DNA of 64,000 nucleotides from Acidimicrobiia bacterium (GCA_022822525.1 JAJEBN010000082.1:1-64000), one strand, 5' to 3'; counted from the first letter of the stretch, positions 7,890-16,327 are shown. The notes: generated by a model not told the origin, from the letters alone. A program made the numbers and translations.

Positions 7890-8288
7890 ATGGGTACTGC
7901 ACCGAGTCTTGATGGGCGCACATTCGTCGGTGTCTCGAATGATCCTGCGGGCGATGTGGCTTCGGATACTCGCTTTGAGTACCACGAGGAATCCGACGGG
8001 GTCGTGTGGGCACGCTACGAGGGCGGCACCGTGCGGCTCGGCCATCTCGTCGGACGGCGCGACGGCGACAGCTTGGACTTCCGGTACTCGCACGTGACCA
8101 CGAGCGGCACCACGGCCAACGGGCACTGCCGCAGCCGCATCGTCGTGTCGGCCGACGGCCCGCTGGAACTGCACGAGGAATGGGAGTGGGAGAGCCAGCC
8201 CGGCAGCGGCACCAGCCTCGTCCGCGAACTGGCCGCTGGGGCCAGCCCGGGTCTGCGCAGCAGAAATAGTGATCGCGGAATCCAATAA
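7890..8288 (+). CDS. Small beta-rich protein of the actinobacterial family often labelled 'n-acetylglutamate synthase'
   Basis: A 132-aa protein. GRTFVGVSNDPAGDVASDTR, FEYHEESDGVVWARYEGG, RLGHLVGRRDGD and HVTTSGTTANGHCRS match a small beta-barrel family common in bacteria and usually mislabelled as N-acetylglutamate synthase. It lacks a GNAT fold, so that label is not credible. The conserved core ends at EEWEWESQPGSGTSLVREL; the last 18 residues (GASPGLRSRNSDRGIQ) look unlike the family and may reflect a late frameshift or drift. Function unknown. Confidence 0.6.
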   Translation: MGTAPSLDGRTFVGVSNDPAGDVASDTRFEYHEESDGVVWARYEGGTVRLGHLVGRRDGDSLDFRYSHVTTSGTTANGHCRSRIVVSADGPLELHEEWEWESQPGSGTSLVRELAAGASPGLRSRNSDRGIQ

Positions 8289-8408
8289 AACGATTTCCGC
8301 CTGCCCGGACCGCGAATGTACGGTGCAACGCCGGTGTGTATCATGTTCGCAGCGGAGAGGACCGGAGTATTCGGTGCCGTGAGCTTGCTCCTCCGCTTAC
8401 TCGCAGAA

Positions 8409-8432
8409 CGTGCCCCGCTTCGGCGGGGCACG
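8409..8432 (+). promoter_or_regulatory. Perfect 10-bp hairpin with a UUCG tetraloop ahead of the DUF3800 gene
   Basis: The arms CGTGCCCCGC and GCGGGGCACG are fully complementary around TTCG. A C(UUCG)G tetraloop is exceptionally stable. It lies 19 bp before the chosen DUF3800 start; T residues follow at 8440-8443. It could end upstream transcription or act as a leader hairpin. Confidence 0.6.
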
Positions 8433-8451
8433 AACGCGTTTTGGGGTCAGT

Positions 8452-9210
8452 TTGTATCTGTGCTTCGTAGATGAGTCGGGGACCCACGGAGGGAGTCCCG
8501 TGCTGGTCGTCGGCGGCATCATTGTTCACGAGGAAGATGCCTGGCACCTGCAGCAGCGCCTTGATTCGTTTCTGTTCCGGAAGCTCCGCCCTCTGGGGCA
8601 CGACCACACCATGTTCGAGATTCACGCGGCGGAAATGTGGCGCGGCCGGAAACGGTGGGCAAGCGTCGTCGAATCGGATCGCCGCCGGATACTGGCGGGT
8701 GCGTATGCGACGCTCGCCGGCTACGCACCGGTGAATCCTGCGCTGCCGTGGCGCCTCATCGGGGCCGTCATGGAACGGAATCCCCACAATCAGAAGCTCA
8801 GGGCCTACGAATTGCTCACCAAGAAGTTCGATGACTTCGTCAACCGCATGAGCCGTCAAGGGCATCAGCAACGGGGCCTCATCGTCCACGATCAGAGCAA
8901 CGTGGAAGGCAGCCTGCAGAACTGGACGAATCAATGGCGCACTGCGAGCAGTTCACTCGGCCGGCTGCGCAATCTCGCTGATGTTCCGTTGTTCGCCGAT
9001 TCTCGGGCCACGCGAGCCTTGCAGGCGGCAGATCTCGTCGCGTACGCACTCTTCAGGTACTACTTGAAACCTGGTGGGCGCCCGGACGAGCGCTACGCGC
9101 GCCGTCTCTGGACACACTTCGATGCCGACGGCGGACGAATGCACGGCCTCATCCACGACAGCGACTACTTCGGAAGCTGCACTTGTCCCGCATGCGCGAG
9201 TCGGCGATGA
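8452..9210 (+). CDS. DUF3800 family protein (predicted RNase H-like nuclease fold)
   Basis: A 252-aa protein. The signature LYLCFVDESGTHGG opens the protein (DES acidic position), GLIVHDQSN lies mid-protein, and SRATRALQAADLVAYALFRY is the C-terminal D/A-A-D segment that defines DUF3800. A CTCPAC pair near the C-terminus may bind zinc. The family is common in mobile elements and defence islands and is predicted, not proven in general, to be nuclease-like. I chose TTG 8452 because it places the FVDESG strand at the N-terminus as in the family; a GTG at 8410 would start inside the stable hairpin. Confidence 0.72.
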   Translation: MYLCFVDESGTHGGSPVLVVGGIIVHEEDAWHLQQRLDSFLFRKLRPLGHDHTMFEIHAAEMWRGRKRWASVVESDRRRILAGAYATLAGYAPVNPALPWRLIGAVMERNPHNQKLRAYELLTKKFDDFVNRMSRQGHQQRGLIVHDQSNVEGSLQNWTNQWRTASSSLGRLRNLADVPLFADSRATRALQAADLVAYALFRYYLKPGGRPDERYARRLWTHFDADGGRMHGLIHDSDYFGSCTCPACASRR

Positions 9211-9259
9211 GTGAGTGCTTCTCTGGCGGCCGCCGGGTGGCATCGCTCGCACGAGATCG

Positions 9260-10594
9260 ATGACTGTGCAGTCGTTGGGGCCTGAGCCTGCAGCTGAGTC
9301 TGGGCTCACGATCCTTACTCGGCAGGGGCATCCCGACTACCTGGATCTGCCGTGGGACCGGCCGCTCGCGGAATGGCACGACGTCACCGAGCGGCTGATC
9401 CGGGTGCGGCGGGGGCTCAGCCGCCACGTCGTGCGCATGGTGCAGTACGACGGCGGGGTCTATGCCCTCAAGGAGACCGAGCAGGCGCTGGCCGAGCACG
9501 AGTACCGCGTGCTGCGCCACCTCGAAGACGAGCGGCTGCCGGCGGTGCGTGCCGTCGGGGTGGTGAGCGGGCGCCGCGCCGCCGACAGCTCGGCGCTGCA
9601 GTCGGTGCTCGTCACCCGCTTCCTCGATTTCGCGCTGCCCTACCAGTACCTGTTCCGCACCACGTCGCCGTCGCTGCTGCGCGACCGGCTGCTCGACGCG
9701 GCGGTGGTGCTGTTCACCAGGCTGCACCTCGAGGGCGTGTACTGGGGCGACATCTCGCTGGCGAACATCCTGTTCCGCCGTGATGCGGGCGCCTTGATGG
9801 CGTACCTGGTCGACGCCGAGACCGCCGAATGCCGGCCCGCTCTCACCGATGCGCTGCGCCGCCACGACCTCGACCTCGGCGTCGAGAACATCACCGGCGG
9901 CCTGTACGACGCCATTGCGGGCGGGCTGCTCGAAGAAGATGTCGACCCAGTCGAGATCACCGACGACCTGCTCGACCGGTACCAGCGGGTGTGGGCCGAG
10001 CTCACCCGCGAAGACGAGATCTCCACCGATGAGCGGTGGCGCATCAACGAGCGGATCGGGCGCCTGAACGCGATGGGCTTCGACGTGGAGGAGCTGTCGG
10101 TGGTGCAGTCATCCGACGGCTCCCGGCTGCGGATCCGGCCTGTCGTGGTGGAGGAGGGGCACGCCCACCTGCGCCTGCGCAAGCTGACCGGGCTCGAGGT
10201 GCAGGAGAACCAGGCCCGCACGCTGCTCAATGCGCTCGACGCCTACGGCCTGTCGCTCGAGCACGACGCCGGCGGGCCGCTGCCCGAGGCGGTGAAGGCG
10301 TACCGCTGGCTGTCGGAGCGCTACGAACCGGTCATTGCCGCGATCCCGGTGCGGTATCGCGACCGGCTCGACGACGCCCAGCTCATCTACGAGTTCATCG
10401 AGCACCGCAATGCGCTGTCCCGAGCCGCCGGCCGCCAGGTCGAGAACCCCGAAGCCCTCGTCACGTTCGTCAACGACGTGCTCGAAGGGCTCCCCAAAGA
10501 GAAGGCCATCATCGACGCCGAAGACGACGCCGAAGACGACGCCGACCCCTACGACGCCTACCTCCGCCGAACCGGCGAGACACGCGGCGCCTGA
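9260..10594 (+). CDS. DUF4032 protein with an LPS-kinase-like (kinase fold) domain
   Basis: A 444-aa protein. The N-terminal half is kinase-like: MVQYDGGVYALKETEQALAE (beta strand with the ATP-binding Lys) and YWGDISLANILF (catalytic D-x-x-x-x-N loop), then AYLVDAETAE (metal-binding Asp). The C-terminal half, from about residue 280 (HAHLRLRKLTGLEVQENQAR), is the DUF4032 domain typical of actinobacteria. It ends in a very acidic tail (DAEDDAEDDADPYDAYLRR). The substrate is unknown; sugar or small-molecule kinase activity is inference. The start at 9260 is chosen over 9215 because the conserved region follows it. Confidence 0.8.
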   Translation: MTVQSLGPEPAAESGLTILTRQGHPDYLDLPWDRPLAEWHDVTERLIRVRRGLSRHVVRMVQYDGGVYALKETEQALAEHEYRVLRHLEDERLPAVRAVGVVSGRRAADSSALQSVLVTRFLDFALPYQYLFRTTSPSLLRDRLLDAAVVLFTRLHLEGVYWGDISLANILFRRDAGALMAYLVDAETAECRPALTDALRRHDLDLGVENITGGLYDAIAGGLLEEDVDPVEITDDLLDRYQRVWAELTREDEISTDERWRINERIGRLNAMGFDVEELSVVQSSDGSRLRIRPVVVEEGHAHLRLRKLTGLEVQENQARTLLNALDAYGLSLEHDAGGPLPEAVKAYRWLSERYEPVIAAIPVRYRDRLDDAQLIYEFIEHRNALSRAAGRQVENPEALVTFVNDVLEGLPKEKAIIDAEDDAEDDADPYDAYLRRTGETRGA

Positions 10595-10724
10595 CACGGC
10601 GGTCGCCGGCGGCCCAGTTCACCGATGCCGACGGCGGCGACTTCCTGGGCACCGGTGCGCCGACGTGGGCGACAGCGGTTGCGGCGGAGCCTCGCCGTTG
10701 CGCTCGGTTGAGTGTCGGAGTCGA

Positions 10725-11090
10725 TCAGTCGAAATCGGCGGGAGTCGGGGGCCTGAACAGCGCGTCGATCGCCGTCCAAAGCGTGCGCGACACCGGGTCG
10801 AACAGCACCGGCACAGCCACGCCGACGGGTGCTGCGATCGCCAGCAGCAGGCCGCGGCTGACTTCGGTGCCCCAGACCAGCATGGCCACCACGACGGTCA
10901 GGATCACGACCATCGCCGACACCACCGTGTTCACGGCCACAGCGCCGAGCCAGTGACCTTCCATGCGCTCGAACCTCAGCCCGCAGCTCGGGCACCGCTC
11001 CCGCATGGCGAACAGCCCCCAGCGTCGAAACAGGCCTCGGCCGCCGCACGACGGGCACGCCAGCGTCAATCCGCGCCACAGCACGCGCAC
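10725..11090 (-). CDS. DUF983 membrane protein with two zinc-binding CxxC motifs
   Basis: A 121-aa protein. CPSCGGRGLFRRW and RCPSCGLRFERMEGHWLGA are the paired CPxC motifs of DUF983. Two transmembrane segments (AVNTVVSAMVVILTVVVAML and LLLAIAAPVGVAVPVLF) follow. The family is small, membrane-bound and of unknown function; in other bacteria it often sits near respiratory genes. It is a single-gene unit convergent with DUF4032. Confidence 0.8.
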   Translation of the reverse strand: MRVLWRGLTLACPSCGGRGLFRRWGLFAMRERCPSCGLRFERMEGHWLGAVAVNTVVSAMVVILTVVVAMLVWGTEVSRGLLLAIAAPVGVAVPVLFDPVSRTLWTAIDALFRPPTPADFD

Positions 11091-11264
11091 CCCCGCAGTC
11101 TGCCCGCCTCACCCGGCGCCGGCGCATCGGCTCGTGCGCCGTTGTGGTGACGTTTGCAGCCACCTTCCGCCTCACCCGTGCAGGAGGCCGAGGCGACAGT
11201 AGCGCGCGACATCTGGCTGGGAAAATCAGCTTTGTGTTACATATGTTTTCACTTAATGTCGATA

Positions 11265-11270
11265 TATGAT
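11265..11270 (+). promoter_or_regulatory. Candidate -10 element of the coiled-coil gene (possibly leaderless)
   Basis: TATGAT lies in an unusually AT-rich stretch (11220-11275) and ends 5 bp before the GTG at 11276. That spacing would put the transcript start at the start codon, as in leaderless actinobacterial mRNAs. No convincing -35 box is visible. Confidence 0.35.
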
Positions 11271-11275
11271 GTGCA

Positions 11276-11917
11276 GTGACGAAGGCGGACGGAGCCGTGC
11301 CGACTATCGTTGAGGGCATGGACGCCGGGGCCGGTGCCGTTGCTGCGCCGCAGCCGATGGCACCCGTCGTGCTTGACGATGCGGCGCTGGAACGGCTCGC
11401 GGGCTTGCTGCGCGCCGGCCAGCAGCCCGCCCGTCCGGCATGGCAGATGTCGCTGCTGGTGACCTTGGCAGGGGCGCTGATCGCGGCTGCGACGGCTGGT
11501 TATTTCTCGCTGCGCGGCGACATCGCGTCGCTCGGGGCCAGCATGCGGGCAGAAAACGCAGCCCTCGAGACGAGCCTGCGCTCCGACGTGGCCGCTATGG
11601 AAGAGAGCCTGCGGTCCGAGATTGCTGCGGTGGAGGAGAGCCTGCGTTCCGACATGGCGGCTCTGGAAGCGAGTCTGCGTTCGGAGATTGCTGCGGTGGA
11701 GGAGAGCCTGCGGTCGGAGATTGCTGCGGTGGAGGAGAGTCTGCGTTCCGACATGGCGGCTCTGGAGGCGAGTCTGCGGTCGGAGATTGCTGCGGTGGAG
11801 GCGAGTCTGCGGTCTGAGTTGGGAGAGTTCAGGGCCGAGTTCAACGAATTCGCCTTGGACACCACCCAGCGCCTGGCGCGCCTCGAAGCCGCACACCCCC
11901 ACCCCGCTGCCCAATAG
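11276..11917 (+). CDS. Membrane-anchored hendecad coiled-coil protein
   Basis: A 213-aa protein. After a Pro/Ala-rich start there is one transmembrane helix (LLVTLAGALIAAATAGYFSL, about residues 60-79). A long periplasmic or extracytoplasmic coiled coil then consists of eight near-identical 11-residue units of the form SLRSEIAAVEE (residues 96-183), followed by EFRAEFNEFALDTTQRLARL. Eleven-residue periodicity predicts a straight or slightly right-handed coiled coil. The start may be GTG 11276 (leaderless) or ATG 11318. The function is unknown; a stalk or spacer role fits the architecture but is inference. Confidence 0.6.
   Translation: MTKADGAVPTIVEGMDAGAGAVAAPQPMAPVVLDDAALERLAGLLRAGQQPARPAWQMSLLVTLAGALIAAATAGYFSLRGDIASLGASMRAENAALETSLRSDVAAMEESLRSEIAAVEESLRSDMAALEASLRSEIAAVEESLRSEIAAVEESLRSDMAALEASLRSEIAAVEASLRSELGEFRAEFNEFALDTTQRLARLEAAHPHPAAQ
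11561..11824 (+). repeat. 33-bp tandem repeat, eight units
   Basis: Eight in-frame 33-bp units encode the 11-residue coiled-coil repeat. Units alternate between an SEIAAVEE type and an SDMAALEA type; neighbouring units are nearly identical at the DNA level (for example AGTCTGCGTTCCGACATGGC recurs), which indicates recent expansion or gene conversion. Confidence 0.85.
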
Positions 11918-12113
11918 CCCAGCCGACGCTTCAGATCCGACACTCCGATCGTCGATGGACCCTTCGGTCAGTTGCAGGAAGCGCCGACGGCGAGTCGCGC
12001 AGGGATCTCTTCGTCACCAGACGAGGCGAGCACATCGACGCAACCGGGCCCGTCCACCCAGATGCCGCCTGCCCAGACGATCCAGGCCGGGGCGCTTGTG
12101 GCCGCTGTGGGGG

Positions 12114-12485
12114 TCAGGTGGCGTTGCCGGTGTGGCGGTGGGCGCTGAGGTCGCTCAGGCTTGCCCATTCGAGGGTGCGGGCGTGGGTCGCCTCGAGCAC
12201 CACGGGGGGAGCGACGCCTGCTTCGAGCGCTTCTGTCCAGCGAGAGGCGCACAGGCACCACTGGTCGCCGGGTTTCAGCCCGTCGAAGCCTGTGGCCGGC
12301 TGCGGTGTGGACAGGTCGTTGCCGGCCGACTTGGAGAATTCCAGGAACTCTGCGGTCATCACCGCGCACACTGTGTGGACGCCGAAGTCGCCCGAGTCGG
12401 TGTTGCAGCAGCCGTCGCGGAACCAGCCGGTGAGCGGGTCATAGGAGCACGGCTGCAGTTCGTCTCCGAGAACGTTCTGGGCCAC
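12114..12485 (-). CDS. DUF2237 family protein
   Basis: A 123-aa protein. NVLGDELQPCSYDPLTGWFR, DGCCNTDSGDFGVHTVCAVM, FLEFSKSAGNDLSTPQP and KPGDQWCLCASRW are the near-invariant blocks of DUF2237. The family is about 120 aa long and conserved across bacteria, algae and plants, with unknown function. The GTG at 12485 (VAQNVLGDE) puts the conserved block at the N-terminus; longer starts add an Arg-rich leader unlike the family. It stands alone, convergent with the coiled-coil gene. Confidence 0.8.
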   Translation of the reverse strand: MAQNVLGDELQPCSYDPLTGWFRDGCCNTDSGDFGVHTVCAVMTAEFLEFSKSAGNDLSTPQPATGFDGLKPGDQWCLCASRWTEALEAGVAPPVVLEATHARTLEWASLSDLSAHRHTGNAT

Positions 12486-12601
12486 GCTTCCCAGTCTCTC
12501 AGGTCGCCGCCTCACCCGAACAAGCAGCCGACTGCGCACGTGAGCCGATCCATCGCCGCATGCCGCTGACAATTGGGTTCAGCGGCGGGCGCAGTGCAGG
12601 T

Positions 12602-13249
12602 TCAGTCGGACGCCGGGGGTCGCAGCGAATCGATGAGGCGGGCCACCAGCGGGTTCCAGTCGTCATCGGCCGGGCGCGGCCGATCGGGAAGCTGGCAGCG
12701 AAGGGCCAGGTAGGTCCCCAAACCGAGCGATTGGCACAAGAAGACGACAGCGTCGGTGCTCAGCGACGGATCGACGACGCCCTCGGCTTTGCCTGCCTCC
12801 ACGATCTCTGCAAGCTCGACGGCCTCGGTCTCTTGTGCGTGGGCAATCGAGCCGTGCAGCGACTCGTCGCGGCTGCCGCTGACGCAGGCCTCGATCCACA
12901 GGTTGCGGGTCCGGTCGCGCGAGTCAGTGATCAGGTTGGAGCCCAGCAGCGCAAGTTTCGCTTCGGCGGTCGCGTCCAGATTCTTGATCAGCAGCAGCAT
13001 GCGCTGCGATGACGCATGCTCGACGGTGGCCATGAACATCTCACGCTTGCTGGCCCAGCGTGCGTAGATGGCGCCGGTTGTCAGGTCGCAACTGCGTGCG
13101 ATCTCCGCGACGGTGGCAGCCTCGTATCCGCGCTCGCCGAACACGGTGATCGCCGTGTCCAGGAGCCGACGCGTGACTTCTTCGGGTCCGCGTCCGCTCT
13201 GACCAGGCTCGACCGGAACCTGCTGCTCAGGCTGTGGAACAGACGGCAC
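12602..13249 (-). CDS. TetR/AcrR-family transcriptional regulator
   Basis: A 215-aa protein. The N-terminal helix-turn-helix is clear: RRLLDTAITVFGERGYEAAT, VAEIARSCDLTTGAIYARWA and SKREMFMATVEH, at about residues 24-70. A helical ligand-binding domain follows. The start is taken as GTG 13249 because upstream codons give no family-like sequence; it is uncertain. A 17-bp palindrome lies just upstream of the start, as expected for an autoregulated repressor. The RidA-like gene upstream on the same strand is the nearest candidate target. Confidence 0.8.
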   Translation of the reverse strand: MPSVPQPEQQVPVEPGQSGRGPEEVTRRLLDTAITVFGERGYEAATVAEIARSCDLTTGAIYARWASKREMFMATVEHASSQRMLLLIKNLDATAEAKLALLGSNLITDSRDRTRNLWIEACVSGSRDESLHGSIAHAQETEAVELAEIVEAGKAEGVVDPSLSTDAVVFLCQSLGLGTYLALRCQLPDRPRPADDDWNPLVARLIDSLRPPASD

Positions 13250-13275
13250 TTCGGTTGATCGTAGTTCTGCGGGAA

Positions 13276-13292
13276 CGCTGACTTTGTCAGCG
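13276..13292. promoter_or_regulatory. 17-bp palindrome, candidate TetR operator
   Basis: The arms CGCTGAC and GTCAGCG are perfectly inverted around TTT. It lies 26 bp upstream of the TetR start and just past the stop of the RidA-like gene. It could be the repressor's own operator or, less likely, a weak terminator, since no T-run follows on the minus strand. Confidence 0.5.
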
Positions 13293-13295
13293 CCG

Positions 13296-14042
13296 CTACA
13301 CCGCGACTTCGTGCCGCACGCCGCGTACGTCCATCTCGTAGTCGAGATCGACGACCGGCGGCCGCGACCGATACCAGCGCAGACCGTGGCGTGCGGCCGC
13401 ACCCATCGCCCCGATCACGGCGTCCTCCAGCAGGCCTTCATGCATGAACACGGTGTAGACGTCGGTGGTGGTGACGAGGTCCCAGCCGGCGCCCATGGCC
13501 GCCATGCGGGCACCCATGGTGGCGGTCACGAAGCCCGCCTTCTCGCGCATGGCTTCGGGACCGGTCTCGCCCTTGCGGATGATCTCGTTGTCGTCGAGCG
13601 TCGCTTCGGGGATCTCCCCCGCGCCAGAGACGACGAACGTCGTCGGGGCGTCGGCAGCCTCGACGGTGTAGGAGAACGCATGCAGCACCGGTTCGGCGGG
13701 CGGGTGATGCGCGGGAGCGACGTTCGTGCGGGCCATCGGATTGTGATCGCCGACATAAAGATCCCATGACCGGACGAGCTCGATGTAGCCGGCATTGAAT
13801 TCGATGAAGTCGGGCATCGAATACGGCGCAGGACAGCGCAGCTCGATGGCGCACAGCGCCTGGCGTTCACGGCCGATCCCGCCGAGGTGGGCATCGATCA
13901 GCTCGAAGCCCTCCCGCCACGGCAGGTACGCGCCGAGCGTGGCGTGAATGATCTCGTGCCCTGGCGCGGCGACCACTCCGCTGGAGAAGGGCGAGATGCC
14001 GGTGAGGAAGCGGTACCCGCCCCGGGGGTTGTCGATCATCAT
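13296..14042 (-). CDS. RidA/YjgF-like protein
   Basis: A 248-aa protein. A C-terminal stretch with NEIIRKGETGPEAMREKAGF, then MGAGWDLVTTTDVYTVFMHE, then LRWYRSRPPVVDLDYEMDVR has the RidA-type layout; many such proteins are annotated as RidA family. The N-terminal half (DNPRGGYRFLTGISPFSSGV) is specific to this longer subgroup. Canonical RidA hydrolyses imines and enamines, but I cannot confirm the catalytic Arg here. The start at ATG 14042 is supported by an AAGGAGG ribosome site about 5 nt upstream. Confidence 0.5.
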   Translation of the reverse strand: MMIDNPRGGYRFLTGISPFSSGVVAAPGHEIIHATLGAYLPWREGFELIDAHLGGIGRERQALCAIELRCPAPYSMPDFIEFNAGYIELVRSWDLYVGDHNPMARTNVAPAHHPPAEPVLHAFSYTVEAADAPTTFVVSGAGEIPEATLDDNEIIRKGETGPEAMREKAGFVTATMGARMAAMGAGWDLVTTTDVYTVFMHEGLLEDAVIGAMGAAARHGLRWYRSRPPVVDLDYEMDVRGVRHEVAV

Positions 14043-14188
14043 GCTGGCCTCCTTGAGCGCCGCCACGTGGCTGCCCGGACAGTAGTGATCACGGCAGCCA
14101 GGCCGCAGCACGGAGGCCCCGCCGCCACGGGCCCGCACGTGCGCTGCGGCAGTTGCTCGCCTGGTCGGACCTGCGAGGACGGCTCGTC

Positions 14189-14299
14189 TCAGCCGCTGGG
14201 CATGCTCCAGCTCAACACCAGCAGGAAGCCGGCGAGCGCTACGGCGACGGCGAGCATCCAGTCGCCCGTGCGGGATCGTGTCTCGGTTGATGCGTTCAT
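14189..14299 (-). CDS. Small single-span membrane protein
   Basis: A 36-codon frame from ATG 14299 to TGA at 14189: a polar N-terminus (MNASTETRSRTGD), one hydrophobic helix (WMLAVAVALAGFLLVLSW), and a short tail SMPSG. The clean single-span layout suggests a genuine small membrane protein. It lies upstream of the RidA-like gene on the same strand with about 150 bp between. There is no strong ribosome site and no family recognised. Confidence 0.4.
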   Translation of the reverse strand: MNASTETRSRTGDWMLAVAVALAGFLLVLSWSMPSG

Positions 14300-14380
14300 C
14301 GTGATTTCTCTGTCTCCATCCACCATGCTCTTCACATGCGTGTTGTCTCGAATTCAGTGCACCAGGGGGGTGTGACAGGC

Positions 14381-15484
14381 ATGGGCGCTCGCACTCGACT
14401 GATCGCAGCCGTCGCTGTCGCGGTGGTGTTGGCCGCGGGCTGCGCAGGCGGAGACGACGCGACCGCCGACACCGCGGCTGCGTCAGCACCGCCGGTGCCG
14501 GTCCGCCAGACCCAGGCGACGGACCTGCTCGAGACGGTGCGGTCGCGCGGCATCCTCAACTGCGGGGTCTACGGCGCCGCGGTGGCATTCTCCGAGACCC
14601 AGCCCGACGGCAGCACGACCGGCTTCGACGCGGACTACTGCCGGGCGCTGGCCATCACGATGCTGGGCGACGCCGGCGCGGTGAACTTCGTGCCGCTGAC
14701 CTCTGCGGAGCGGTTCCTCGCATTGCAGACCGGCGTCATCGACGTGCTGGTGCGCAACACCACCTGGACGCAGAGCCGCGACACCGAGCTCGCGCTCGAC
14801 TTCGCGCCGGTCACGTTCTACGACGGCCAGCAGCTCATGGGCCGTGCCAGCGACGGCTTCACAGCGCAGTCGACCGTGGCCGACGTTGCGGGTGCCATCG
14901 TCTGCGCGACAGCGGGCACCACGACCGAGCAGAACATGGCCGACGCAGCCGACGCCGCGGGCATCGAGATCTCGCTGCAGACCTTCGAAGACCTCGACAT
15001 CATCACGCAGAACTTCACCGCGGGCGCCTGCGATGTGATGACCACCGACGGATCGGGGCTCGTCGGCCGCCGGGCCCGCCAGCAGGGCGACCAGGAGTGG
15101 GTGATCTTCCCCGCCCAGCCGTTCTCCAAGGAGCCGCTGGCCCCGGTGTACCCGCCCAACCAAGCCGCCTTCGGCGACATCGTCAACTGGACGGTCTACG
15201 CCACGATCATCTTCGACGAGAAGGGCATCACCTCGGCCAACGTGGACGACCTGATCGCCGGCGGGGAGCTCGACGCCGAGGCGGTGCGGCTGCTCGGCGG
15301 CGAGGGCGAACTGCAGTCGGCGATGGGCTTGGCGCCCGACGCGTTCTACCAAGTCGTCAGACAGGTCGGGAACTACGACGAGATCTTCGCCCGTCACCTC
15401 GAGCCTGTCGGGCTGCGGCGGGCGGGCAGCCCGAACGCACGCTGGAGCGAGGGCGGGCTGATCTACGCACCGCCGGCACGCTGA
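14381..15484 (+). CDS. Amino-acid ABC transporter substrate-binding lipoprotein (AapJ/BztA-like)
   Basis: A 367-aa protein. A signal sequence with lipobox (VAVAVVLAAGC, Cys near residue 21) marks a lipoprotein. The mature part has the polar-amino-acid binding-protein blocks: LLETVRSRGILNCGVYGAAV, GFDADYCRALAITMLGD, FLALQTGVIDVLVRNTTWT, and DVMTTDGSGLVGRRA. The length and the RNTTWT block fit the AapJ-type general L-amino-acid binders. No permease or ATPase is adjacent, so partners must lie elsewhere. ATG 14381 is preferred over the 14336 start because it begins the signal peptide. Confidence 0.85.
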   Translation: MGARTRLIAAVAVAVVLAAGCAGGDDATADTAAASAPPVPVRQTQATDLLETVRSRGILNCGVYGAAVAFSETQPDGSTTGFDADYCRALAITMLGDAGAVNFVPLTSAERFLALQTGVIDVLVRNTTWTQSRDTELALDFAPVTFYDGQQLMGRASDGFTAQSTVADVAGAIVCATAGTTTEQNMADAADAAGIEISLQTFEDLDIITQNFTAGACDVMTTDGSGLVGRRARQQGDQEWVIFPAQPFSKEPLAPVYPPNQAAFGDIVNWTVYATIIFDEKGITSANVDDLIAGGELDAEAVRLLGGEGELQSAMGLAPDAFYQVVRQVGNYDEIFARHLEPVGLRRAGSPNARWSEGGLIYAPPAR

Positions 15485-15499
15485 TCGAGCCCGGTCGGC

Positions 15500-16327
15500 C
15501 TACCAGGTCGGCCGAGTCAGCACGCCGCCGTCGACCACCAGATCCACGCCGGTGATCCATCTGGCGAGGTCCGAGCAGAGGAAGACGCACGCGTCGCCGA
15601 CGTCTGAGGGCGTGCCGAGCCGGCCCAGCGGTGCCGCTACATGCCAGCGAGCCACGCCTTCGGGCCAATCGTCGCCGAGGCCGGGCCGGTCGATGAGGCC
15701 GGGAGAGATGCTGTTGACACGGATGCCATCGGGGCCGTATGCGCCTGCGGCTGCCCGGGCGTGCATCAGCAGGCCGGCCTTCGCTGTTGCATAGTGGCCG
15801 TGCAGGTCGGTGGGCTGGTGCGCCTCGATCGATGCGATATGGACGATCGAGCCGCCGGTGTAGCGTGCCCGCATCGCGCCCGCAGCGGCATGGGTCAGCC
15901 GGTGCACTGCGGTCAGGTTGACATCGATCATCCCGGCCCACTCGGCGTCGCTCATCTCGGCGAAGTGCACGAGCGGCTGGATGGCAGCGTTGTTGACCAG
16001 CCCGTCGATGCGGCCGTGGTGTTCGAGCGCGGCATCGACGACACGCTGCGGGCCATCCGGCGCAGCCAGGTCGGCCTGCACTGAGGCGACCGGCGCTCCA
16101 TCGAGACCGGCCAGGTGACCGACGGGCGACGAGCGGGTGTGTGCCACCACGCTGGCACCTGCTGCGATGAGCCGGCGCGCAATGCCGGTGCCGATGCCGC
16201 CGCCTGCACCCGTGACCACGATGACCCGGCCGTCCAGCCGGATCAGCTCATCCGGCGGCGGCAGATCCTCCTGCTCAGCCTGCGGCGGCATCGGATCCGA
16301 AAGCGGCGACTCGTCCTGCTCAGCCAT
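15500..16327 (-). CDS. SDR-family NAD(P)-dependent oxidoreductase
   Basis: A 275-aa classical short-chain dehydrogenase. TGAGGGIGTGIA near residues 39-50 binds the nucleotide, NNAA is mid-protein, the catalytic Ser is in IVHIASIEAHQP and the YxxxK is in HYATAKAG. GLIDRPGLGDDWPEGVARWH and TGVDLVVDGGVLT close the fold. The start ATG 16327 overlaps the upstream DUF985 stop by 8 bp (ATGGCTGA), so the two are cotranscribed. The acidic, Pro-rich first 28 residues precede the fold. Substrate unknown. Confidence 0.85.
   Translation of the reverse strand: MAEQDESPLSDPMPPQAEQEDLPPPDELIRLDGRVIVVTGAGGGIGTGIARRLIAAGASVVAHTRSSPVGHLAGLDGAPVASVQADLAAPDGPQRVVDAALEHHGRIDGLVNNAAIQPLVHFAEMSDAEWAGMIDVNLTAVHRLTHAAAGAMRARYTGGSIVHIASIEAHQPTDLHGHYATAKAGLLMHARAAAGAYGPDGIRVNSISPGLIDRPGLGDDWPEGVARWHVAAPLGRLGTPSDVGDACVFLCSDLARWITGVDLVVDGGVLTRPTW

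Noticed and set aside
8343-8474. A short upstream ORF (MFAAERTGVFGAVSLLLRLL...) overlapping the DUF3800 start
   Set aside because: It overlaps the UUCG hairpin and lacks a ribosome site; chance is a sufficient explanation.
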